Shown: positions 1 through 6,334 of the stretch, piece after piece
Position numbering within the stretch: position 1 is the first letter of the stretch
How the letters are laid out: every line of letters starts with the position of its first letter
Assembly (NCBI GenBank): GCA_003694355.1
Contig: RFKI01000303.1
Span: 1-8,098, forward strand
Length of the DNA stretch: 8,098 nt
Reading direction: 5' to 3'
Origin: Bdellovibrio sp.
GTDB taxonomy: Bacteria; Bdellovibrionota; Bdellovibrionia; Bdellovibrionales; UBA1609
Made by a program: the position numbers and the translations under genes
The notes under the pieces: generated by a model
Told to the model about the DNA's origin: nothing
Seen by the model: only the letters and a program-made list of their open reading frames with translations
Databases searched by the model: none

Positions 1-2
1 CT

Positions 3-374
3 TACATACTTTATACAACAGCTTATGATTTAGACCACAAAGAATGTGCTCAGAAGGTTTATAAAAAAGCCCCTCAAAAAGGACTTACCGTTTTTGCTCT
101 TGACGGCTATTCCAGTGCCACTCTTATTAAAGATCTCGGAGATTCTTTTATGGTTGCCGACTATGGGTATGGTTATAGCAAAACACCTTTTATTGTGGAG
201 ACTTTTTCAAAAAAAGAGGAACAGAGGATTGTAAAAGAAATTCAGGAAGCCGACTACCTACAATTTAGTCAACGAATTAAAACAGAACTCCAGCTAAAAG
301 CTTTCTTCCCTTCATTCAAAACCTTAACTTCCAAACAAAAAGGTTCTCATTCTTCTAGCAAAACCGCCCGTTAA
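3..374 (+). CDS. 3' end of an unrecognised protein (5' end outside window)
   Basis: The frame is open from the first bases of the window to a TAA at 372-374 and gives about 123 residues, so this is the C-terminal part of a longer protein. An internal ATG at 150 has no ribosome binding site in front of it and is probably not the start. The visible part has a mixed hydrophobic and aromatic stretch (around GLTVFALDGYSSATLIKDLG, then VADYGYGYSKTPFIVETF), a charged helical stretch (KKEEQRIVKEIQEADYL), and a Lys/Ser-rich, probably disordered tail ending in SSSKTAR. I do not recognise a family and see no catalytic motif or membrane segment. It faces the five-gene minus-strand block tail to tail, and the two stop codons overlap, so it is not part of that transcription unit. 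Confidence is high that the frame is coding; the function is unknown. Confidence 0.7.
   Translation, partial: YILYTTAYDLDHKECAQKVYKKAPQKGLTVFALDGYSSATLIKDLGDSFMVADYGYGYSKTPFIVETFSKKEEQRIVKEIQEADYLQFSQRIKTELQLKAFFPSFKTLTSKQKGSHSSSKTAR
337..365 (-). terminator. Candidate weak intrinsic terminator of the minus-strand block
   Basis: Read on the minus strand just after the last gene's stop, GGTTTT (365-360) can pair with AGAACC (347-342), one pair being a G-U wobble. The loop is 12 bases and five T residues follow (341-337). The position fits a terminator for the five-gene block, but the stem is short and lies inside the plus-strand coding region, so chance is possible. Confidence 0.3.
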
Positions 375-2077
375 TTATTTTTAGCTCCTGCTTTTAACCA
401 AAGCTCTATCATTCTTTTCTCTGAAAAGGAGAGTGGACCATTCAATGGCATCGGTTGTAGCTGCGTTAGGTCATTAGGGTCCGTATAAGGATTTAAGCGA
501 CGATATAACAAACTACTCATAGGGTTTCCTGGAACCACTCTCCTGGAGTCCACTAAATTTTCATAATCAGTCATTACATAGGGGACAGCTTGACCATTTT
601 GACGTTCATCAGGGTTGTGGCAATTCACACAATATCTTCTAAAAACTCCTCCAGGCTCCATCAGTTGCGTGAGAGTCACCTCGCCAGCTGCCGGAGGTGC
701 ATCATTATCTAAAATGGTCAGAGTTAATGTGTTATTAGGTCCAATAGCCGAAGGCACATCTTCGACCTTAGTTCCTAAATCAATGGTGTATTTCTTTATT
801 GCAAAAACAACCTTCTCATTGGCCTCATCTCTTTGATCCTTTTTGATCTTTAAACTCACTGTTTGAGGATCATAAGGCGGAATAAATACCAATGTGATAT
901 TATTGTTATTGTCCAAGGAGCTTGAGTCAAAATCCATATCATAGTTAGGCACCTGAATTGTTTCACCTCTCGAATAGGACTGAATACTCATACAACATGG
1001 AGGCTGAGCTGTACTTGTTTTCTGATACTCTAACTGAACCGTAATCACTCCGATATCCGGTTGATTCAAGGCATTGTCAATTTTGACCTGAAAGTTGAAT
1101 GTGCTGCCGTCTTCATTAACAGTAGGGTTTAGGTTCGAAGCTACAATATTAACCTGAGGCCCTTGAGGAGGCGGACCCACCTGCGCATCGGAAAGCACAT
1201 TAAGCTCTCCAATCGATAGACCAATAAAATCACTTTTTCGAACCTCCACCTCAGCCACCAGATAACCTAAAGACAACTGTTGTGCTGTCCCTTTTCGAAC
1301 AATGGCGTCCACATATTTAAACGTCGTTTGGTTTTTTATGGGAGCCCCATTGATGTGAACCAGTAAACTTTTTATTTGAATATGATTTTGAGCATTTTTA
1401 AGAACAGGATTAAAAAATTCATAGCGCATTTTTTTAGACACTTCATTATATGCTACAGAATATGAAAGCTGAATTTGAGCCCCTGGAAGATTTGGAAGAG
1501 GGCTGCCATCTTGGTCAAAAAGCATATCACTATTTAAATTCCAGGTAATGGTTCGCTCACCTCCAACTTGAGGGTCTATCGGCTTGTTTTTAAGAACAAT
1601 TCTTTGACCTTTATAAATATCATCAACAAATTGAGCTAATTCTCCCCCACAAGACTTTATTTGCTGAACCCCTCGCTCCCACACTTTTTGAGCCTCCCTA
1701 GCCTCATAACTCACTTGAGGCTGCCCCGCTGGTAGATAATGCTCTGAACTTGAGGCATATTTTGTAATCTTGGCATAACCAATTTTAGAAAAAGACTCAT
1801 AGGCCAATTTAAACTCTCCAGCAGCAAAGGACCTCCCAAAACCGGCTCGTCCCCCTGGCGAGTGACAGCTCTGACAATATGTCGTCACCACTGGATAATA
1901 GGTTTTTAAGAAAAGCTCTTCTTCATTGCTAAAAACACATTCTCCGTTAAATAAAGACTTAAATTGCTGAGATAAGGAAGCTTGACCAGGATTATGTTTT
2001 CCCTGACAACTATTATAAATAGTTAATGTTCCTGCTAAAACGCATAATCCGATCATTGTTTTAAAAAGTTTCTTCAT
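371..2077 (-). CDS. Di-haem cytochrome c-type lipoprotein with Calx-beta domain
   Basis: 568 residues. The leader MKKLFKTMIGLCVLAGTLTI is followed by YNSC, with C24 as the likely lipidated cysteine (atypical lipobox). Two c-type haem motifs are visible: CQSCH at residues 68-72 and CVNCH at 483-487. The C-terminal unit (about 470-568) follows the planctomycete-type cytochrome pattern: CxxCH, then S-LLYRRL, then PMP with M543 as probable axial ligand, then an LS..E..MIELWLKAGA helix. The N-terminal unit has a similar end (LPAGQP...VWERG) but Leu where Met is expected. Residues about 150-295 are beta-rich and unassigned. Residues about 308-460 resemble a Calx-beta domain (NEDGSTFNFQV, DEANEKVVFAI, and the ending LTLTILDNDAPP), with an insert carrying adjacent C361 and C362. 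The ATG at 2077 has GAAGG four bases upstream. It is last in the block, 49 bases after the DUF1501-like gene. Likely an envelope electron carrier or haem-binding surface protein; substrate unknown. Confidence 0.85.
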   Translation of the reverse strand: MKKLFKTMIGLCVLAGTLTIYNSCQGKHNPGQASLSQQFKSLFNGECVFSNEEELFLKTYYPVVTTYCQSCHSPGGRAGFGRSFAAGEFKLAYESFSKIGYAKITKYASSSEHYLPAGQPQVSYEAREAQKVWERGVQQIKSCGGELAQFVDDIYKGQRIVLKNKPIDPQVGGERTITWNLNSDMLFDQDGSPLPNLPGAQIQLSYSVAYNEVSKKMRYEFFNPVLKNAQNHIQIKSLLVHINGAPIKNQTTFKYVDAIVRKGTAQQLSLGYLVAEVEVRKSDFIGLSIGELNVLSDAQVGPPPQGPQVNIVASNLNPTVNEDGSTFNFQVKIDNALNQPDIGVITVQLEYQKTSTAQPPCCMSIQSYSRGETIQVPNYDMDFDSSSLDNNNNITLVFIPPYDPQTVSLKIKKDQRDEANEKVVFAIKKYTIDLGTKVEDVPSAIGPNNTLTLTILDNDAPPAAGEVTLTQLMEPGGVFRRYCVNCHNPDERQNGQAVPYVMTDYENLVDSRRVVPGNPMSSLLYRRLNPYTDPNDLTQLQPMPLNGPLSFSEKRMIELWLKAGAKNN

Positions 2078-2126
2078 ATAGCCTTCTCTCTGTTAAGTGT
2101 GTTTTAAAAGCTTCCCTTCCTCTCAT

Positions 2127-3542
2127 TTAAAACTTTTTAACATTTGTAATCAGAACATTTTCCTCTTTTAAAATCTCTGGAGAAACCTGACGGCCCACAA
2201 TGGAGCTGGCTTCTCCCAAACGCCCATTAAAAGCCAAATAATGAGCAAACATGGAGGCCGTTCCGGACTCTGGTCGGGACATCACAAAAGTGGTATCCAC
2301 AACCTGACCCTTTGTAAAAGCACCTACCTGAGAGTTGATTTGCTCAGGACGCCCAGTAGGAGAATAGAAGAACATCAATGCCATTCCTCGGTTTCCAGAG
2401 TCACTAGAAAAATTGGTGCCATCACGAGAAGACACTGAGCCATCCGTCGTCAAAGACACCACAATGGGTTGGCCTAAAACAGCTGCTGACTCCAGGACCT
2501 GACCAAGAACAGTTCCGGCCTCAATGTCACGCCCATCTGTGGTGTTACGGTTATTTCCATGATAATCATAACCACCCATAGTGAGGTTCCCAACACCAGC
2601 ATTTTTCTTAAGAACATTGTAAACAACAGTGGCAAACTGTTCCTCTCTGGCGGACCCCAAGTTATTCCAAACATTGGCAAAACTCGCATTTTGAGAAGGG
2701 TCTATATCCAGGCCATTTGCAGACACAAGATCCACATTTTTACCTGTTGCACACTCAACCAACTGAGATAAAACTTCTCCGCCTGCAAAACGAGCAATGC
2801 GTTTTCGTTGAACTGAACTTAAGTTTCTAATGGTCTTAAAAAGTTTGTCTTTTTGAAAGTCATTTAAAGCATTTAACCTTCCAGCCACACCAATGGCCGC
2901 TCGCACATCATCAACCCTCCTAACATTTAAGGGGGCTGGAGGTTCAATAATGGCCTTTTGGTTTCTGTTTTCACCAAGTCCCGGCAAAAAAGATCCCGTA
3001 ATCCCAGCTTTTGCCAAAAGCCCACTCATATCATAGGCATTGCTACGAGAGTCATCTTGGGATTGAATACAAAAGCTAACAACTGTTGTATTAGCCAATG
3101 TTGTTGGAGAAGCCACACTACGAATCCCTTGCAAAAGCCCACTACCAGCACTTCCAGCATTTCCTGCATTAAACTCAGGCCCCTTTGCTCCAAAAGGTTT
3201 TTCTGCTACAATGTTTTGTCCTGAGTTACCTCCATAACCAAGTTGGTTGTAATTGGGAAGTCGGCTTCCATCTGGAAGCTTAGGTAAAACATTTCCACTA
3301 ATGGAAGCTCCTCCAGCCAAGTTTACATTAACAAAAGGCGCATAAGGATGAAGTCCTCCTCCACCACATTTATTTAAAGTTTCGGCAGCTTGGGCCACTC
3401 CATTTCGAGCCAGTACATCTAAAATTGGTGGTAAGAAAAAACTAGCCGTAAAAGGCACAAGCCCTGAAGCCAAGAACTCTCGGCGCGTTGTTGGTTTTTT
3501 GTGAAAGTAAATAAATTCATTTTTCTTATTTTTCTTAGACAT
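2127..3542 (-). CDS. Tat-exported, diverged DUF1501-like protein
   Basis: 471 residues from the ATG at 3542. A TTG at 3566 would add eight residues but would translate through the purine-rich ribosome binding site (GGAGGGG, 3551-3557), so the ATG is preferred. A twin-arginine leader is clear: TTRREFLASG at residues 18-27, a hydrophobic stretch, and a plausible cleavage site after AQA (residues 50-52). The mature protein follows the DUF1501 layout of the alkaline phosphatase/sulfatase-like fold: VNVNLAGGASISGNVLP (71-87) matches the usual LxGGxDgLNtvvP strand, GGYDYH (323-328) matches GGWDTH, and IVVSLTTDGSV (360-370) then DSGNRGMALMFF (381-392) match the SEFGR and TDHG blocks. Several expected metal-ligand positions differ, so it may lack hydrolase activity. 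A Gly/Asn-rich stretch lies at about 101-137. DUF1501 proteins are usually encoded beside large secreted cytochrome-like partners, as here. Tat export suggests folding in the cytoplasm before transport. Family assignment is by motif order only. Confidence 0.75.
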   Translation of the reverse strand: MSKKNKKNEFIYFHKKPTTRREFLASGLVPFTASFFLPPILDVLARNGVAQAAETLNKCGGGGLHPYAPFVNVNLAGGASISGNVLPKLPDGSRLPNYNQLGYGGNSGQNIVAEKPFGAKGPEFNAGNAGSAGSGLLQGIRSVASPTTLANTTVVSFCIQSQDDSRSNAYDMSGLLAKAGITGSFLPGLGENRNQKAIIEPPAPLNVRRVDDVRAAIGVAGRLNALNDFQKDKLFKTIRNLSSVQRKRIARFAGGEVLSQLVECATGKNVDLVSANGLDIDPSQNASFANVWNNLGSAREEQFATVVYNVLKKNAGVGNLTMGGYDYHGNNRNTTDGRDIEAGTVLGQVLESAAVLGQPIVVSLTTDGSVSSRDGTNFSSDSGNRGMALMFFYSPTGRPEQINSQVGAFTKGQVVDTTFVMSRPESGTASMFAHYLAFNGRLGEASSIVGRQVSPEILKEENVLITNVKKF

Positions 3543-3550
3543 TGTAAAAT

Positions 3551-3557
3551 CCCCTCC
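3551..3557 (-). promoter_or_regulatory. Ribosome binding site deciding the start of the DUF1501-like gene
   Basis: GGAGGGG on the minus strand lies eight bases before the ATG at 3542. It would be inside the coding region if the upstream in-frame TTG at 3566 were used, which argues for the ATG. Confidence 0.7.
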
Positions 3558-3572
3558 CCTTCTCAAGATTCC

Positions 3573-4178
3573 TTAGTTTTCAATAGCAGCTAAACTCGAT
3601 AACATACTGGTACAGACAAAAAGTTTTGCTGTGTCTCCGGTCACGCCACTTTCATCCACTCCACTCATAATAATGGATTCTTCTTCTATAGTGGGCAGAT
3701 CTCCCCAACAACTTAATCCAATAGCTCGAACGACCTGCCTCAAATCACCTGAAGCCACAATGGGAGAGCCTGACTCTATTAAGTCGGCACAGACCTCACC
3801 AGCGAGAGAGGCAACTCCCATCATCATGGGTGAGGTCACATCCAAAACGCTTCCCGTTTCAGAAAAGCTCCCTTTTCTTTTTTGAAATTCCTCTTCAGTC
3901 CTTTGACTGACATTGGCTGGATCTAAACTCAAACAAGAAATCATGTTATCTAAAACCTGGCGACCATAATAAATGGAAGCCACCTTAGCCCCCCTTTTCT
4001 GCAAAAGCTCTTGTTGCAATAAAGCTTCATAATCCACTGTTGAATTAGAGCTAAGACTCCCTTCTCCTCCGTGAAAGTTGGAAGTTTTAAATTGCCCACA
4101 ACCATAACCGAAAACGACCATCACAAAAGTGGAAGCGCTGATCCAAAAAAAGATTCCTTTTCTCCATCTTCTTTTCAT
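3573..4178 (-). CDS. Small cysteine-containing probable lipoprotein, family not recognised
   Basis: 201 residues. The N-terminus is strongly basic (MKRRWRK), followed by a hydrophobic stretch and GYGC with C27, a plausible but non-canonical lipobox; a non-cleaved membrane anchor is the alternative. After a Ser/Gly-rich linker (about 36-47) comes a mostly helical region with four further cysteines (C82, C130, C157, C189), which could form two disulfides in the periplasm. Notable segments are DYEALLQQELLQKRG (49-63), the charged EEEFQKRKG (95-103), and LSCWGDLP (155-162). No CxxCH or enzyme motif is present. The start codon lies one base after the preceding gene's stop, and its ribosome binding site is inside that gene, so translation is probably coupled. 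The next gene begins 30 bases downstream. Its placement between the DUF1588-like and DUF1501-like genes suggests a partner or assembly subunit; this is inference from position only. Confidence 0.75.
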   Translation of the reverse strand: MKRRWRKGIFFWISASTFVMVVFGYGCGQFKTSNFHGGEGSLSSNSTVDYEALLQQELLQKRGAKVASIYYGRQVLDNMISCLSLDPANVSQRTEEEFQKRKGSFSETGSVLDVTSPMMMGVASLAGEVCADLIESGSPIVASGDLRQVVRAIGLSCWGDLPTIEEESIIMSGVDESGVTGDTAKLFVCTSMLSSLAAIEN

Positions 4179-4179
4179 T

Positions 4180-6321
4180 TTATTCCCCCAAACATTTTTT
4201 CGTGGTTATAATTTTCTCAAACAATCTTCTTAAGTTATAATTGCTGCTTTCAAAAAAAGAAGCCTGACTCTCAATGTATGCTTTATCCTCTGCTGTTAGT
4301 TCTTTTTTACAAACAGACTTAAACACACGCTTAACCATGCACTTTTTAAAAGCCTGACTTTCGGCAAGCATGCGCCCAAAATCATTTACATTGTTTCCAG
4401 AAAGGACTTGTTCTTCTCGAGTCACTCCTTTCCATCCAAAATATTCTTTATTGGTTCCTCGAGTGACAAAGTTTTTAAATAAGGTATTGGATACTCTATA
4501 GCCTCTAGGAGAAACATCACTATTGCGGTTCATTTTTGCAGCAATATATGGAGGATCCTGATCCATATTTCTATCAATGAAAGAATATTGAACATAACCC
4601 TCTCCCACAGAATCTGTGAAATTATAACGAGCAAAAGCTGGACGCAAAGCATCCATCACGGAATGACAGGAACGACAGGTGGTTAAAAACTTATTGTGAC
4701 TTCCTCCTGGAAAGCGATCCACATCCATTCCTATAAAACTATCTGGTCCACTACTGTCAGCCCATGTACTAATGGGGGCACAAAGAAACTCTCTAAAAGA
4801 GTATTGCACCAAACGTCTGTTGGTCCCGGCAATGGCATGAGCAGCCATAAAAGCCCTTGTGGTAATAAGTCCCGCTGTAACATCAGGAATAGCAACCGCA
4901 TTGGGACTGTTCATGTCTCCACTAAACATCTTTTGTTTATCTTCAATCAAGACTTCTTTTAGATCATATTGTTGTTTTTCCAGTTCTCGATAATGTCGAT
5001 TAGAAATCAAAATATCCTTGATCAAGTTAGAAGGCACAGCCACCTTCTGAGGGTCGCCCCGATAATAAAAGTCTCCTGTTAAAAGCTCTTTTGCATTTTT
5101 ATTATCTCGAACCGCCCCAATAACCGTTGCCACAAAATCATTGAGTTCTGTATTAGTTGTTTCATCTCGAGTAGACATCACTTTCGCAAAGTCTTTTAAA
5201 GTGAAATTATAAAAACCACTTTGATCCGTGGCGATTTGAGCAGCGCCCATTAAATCATTTTGACGAATTTTATCAGCCATCTGAGAAAGCACGGGGTTAT
5301 CCAGTGGTGTGGAAACTCCCACAATTCTTTTATAAATGAATTGTGCTTTCTTAAGAGCCTCATCAACTACAATATTAAAATTTCTCTGTTTCAGAACAGG
5401 AATGGGTGGTTTGGGAGCACGCGGCCCTAAAATGTCTCGAGTACTCAAGGCCTTACAATAAATGGCCACCATAAAATAACTCCCCAGCCAAGGATTTTGC
5501 TCAGTGGTGGTTCCAACCTTTAAAGACTCGCCTTCTGGAATCGCATTCTTTGAATTAAGAGGCTCCTGATAGGAAATGTCATTTCCTAGTCCTAAAACCA
5601 TTGCATCATTCCATCCACGAAAATCACCTGTAAATCCAGCAGACACCTCTCTTAAAATGGGGTAGCCCTCATCTGAACTAACATATAAGCGTGCATTTCC
5701 CTTAGAATCTCTTACAAAATAAACGTGCTGAAGAATGTCTGCTCGCAAAACTCTCTCCGTTCCTTCTGTTTTTAGCGCAGAAGTTCCTCTCATACCCAAA
5801 CGAACAGCTCCGGAATAAAGAGGGCCATCCATATACTCTTGTCCCAAATAAAAGTTCTGATCAGAACTTCGATTAGAAAGGGTTAAAATTTTAAGAGGCC
5901 TTGCTGTTTGTAACTGTCCCTGCTGTTTATTTTTAATCCAGGCTTCAATTGTTATTTCGTTTGAAGATTTACAAGCATTAATAATCTTACTGGCTGGTCC
6001 CGAAGAATGAACCAGCGTAGGCACATCTAACCTTAAAAAACCATGTCCATTTTGTCGTCCTCGAGAAATAGCACTTAAAGAGTCTATCTTTAAATTCAAA
6101 GGACTGCCTGCAGAAGGGTTTAAAGTACTCGCCCGATCAAAAACAACATCACCAGAGGCCTCATCAAATGTGTAAAGAACCTGGAGGTTTGTCCCCTGCG
6201 GCCCATAATCAATCTGCCCATTGGTTTCATCTCTTCCTGATGGATCCAAAGCCCATACAGGCAAAGAGCAAAAAAGAATCAAAGAAAAGAAAAAACCCCT
6301 CTTCACAATATCCCCCCTCAT
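4180..6321 (-). CDS. LamG-like domain fused to DUF1592/DUF1588/DUF1585-like cytochrome module
   Basis: 713 residues with a Sec-type signal peptide (hydrophobic FFFSLILFCSLPVWA, cleavage probably after residue 24). Residues about 45-300 read as a LamG/concanavalin-like jelly roll: LQVLYTFDEASGDVVFDRA, ITIEAWIK, HVYFVRDSKGNARLYVSSDEG, and MVAIYCKALSTRDI closing the domain. Residues about 310-470 are helical, in the place of a DUF1592-type region. Residues about 495-570 resemble DUF1588: RRLVQYSFREFLCAP, then CRSCHSVMDALRPAFARYNF with haem motif C549, C552, H553. Residues about 645-710 resemble DUF1585 (MLAESQAFKKCMVKRVF, LTAEDKAYIES, YNLRRLFEKIITT), with extra cysteines C661, C671 and C710. The ATG at 6321 has AAGGA five bases upstream; a GTG at 6306 preceded by a run of six G is a real alternative and gives a more typical leader (MKRGFFF). 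It starts 13 bases after the propeller gene. Probably periplasmic or surface-exposed and haem-binding; substrate unknown. Confidence 0.82.
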   Translation of the reverse strand: MRGDIVKRGFFFSLILFCSLPVWALDPSGRDETNGQIDYGPQGTNLQVLYTFDEASGDVVFDRASTLNPSAGSPLNLKIDSLSAISRGRQNGHGFLRLDVPTLVHSSGPASKIINACKSSNEITIEAWIKNKQQGQLQTARPLKILTLSNRSSDQNFYLGQEYMDGPLYSGAVRLGMRGTSALKTEGTERVLRADILQHVYFVRDSKGNARLYVSSDEGYPILREVSAGFTGDFRGWNDAMVLGLGNDISYQEPLNSKNAIPEGESLKVGTTTEQNPWLGSYFMVAIYCKALSTRDILGPRAPKPPIPVLKQRNFNIVVDEALKKAQFIYKRIVGVSTPLDNPVLSQMADKIRQNDLMGAAQIATDQSGFYNFTLKDFAKVMSTRDETTNTELNDFVATVIGAVRDNKNAKELLTGDFYYRGDPQKVAVPSNLIKDILISNRHYRELEKQQYDLKEVLIEDKQKMFSGDMNSPNAVAIPDVTAGLITTRAFMAAHAIAGTNRRLVQYSFREFLCAPISTWADSSGPDSFIGMDVDRFPGGSHNKFLTTCRSCHSVMDALRPAFARYNFTDSVGEGYVQYSFIDRNMDQDPPYIAAKMNRNSDVSPRGYRVSNTLFKNFVTRGTNKEYFGWKGVTREEQVLSGNNVNDFGRMLAESQAFKKCMVKRVFKSVCKKELTAEDKAYIESQASFFESSNYNLRRLFEKIITTKKCLGE
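4184..4189 (-). promoter_or_regulatory. Ribosome binding site within the LamG-cytochrome gene, for the small lipoprotein
   Basis: GGGGGA on the minus strand lies five bases before the ATG at 4178 and inside the last codons of the preceding gene, whose TAA is at 4182-4180. The layout (stop, one base, start) favours translational coupling. Confidence 0.7.
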
Positions 6322-6334
6322 AAACTTCCTTTTT

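Noticed and set aside
46..234. Alternative plus-strand frame giving a 62-residue basic, leucine-rich peptide.
   Set aside because: It overlaps the frame that is open from the window edge to 374, and its composition looks like an out-of-frame reading.
390..404. GCTTT-TAACC-AAAGC hairpin on the plus strand as a terminator for the plus-strand gene.
   Set aside because: The five-pair stem is too short and there is no clean T-run directly after it.
2061..2126. A 21-codon reading frame on the minus strand beginning with the ATG right after the DUF1501-like gene's stop.
   Set aside because: It is out of frame with the next gene, overlaps that gene's start, and has no clear ribosome binding site of its own.
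2101..2133. Inverted repeat GTTTTAAA / TTTAAAAC with a 17-base loop between the last two genes.
   Set aside because: The stem is AT-only except one pair, has no T-run after it, and contains the palindrome TTTAAA, so chance is likely.
2241..3224. Several 65-90 residue plus-strand frames opposite the DUF1501-like gene.
   Set aside because: They lie wholly antisense to a well-supported gene and show no ribosome binding site or domain pattern.
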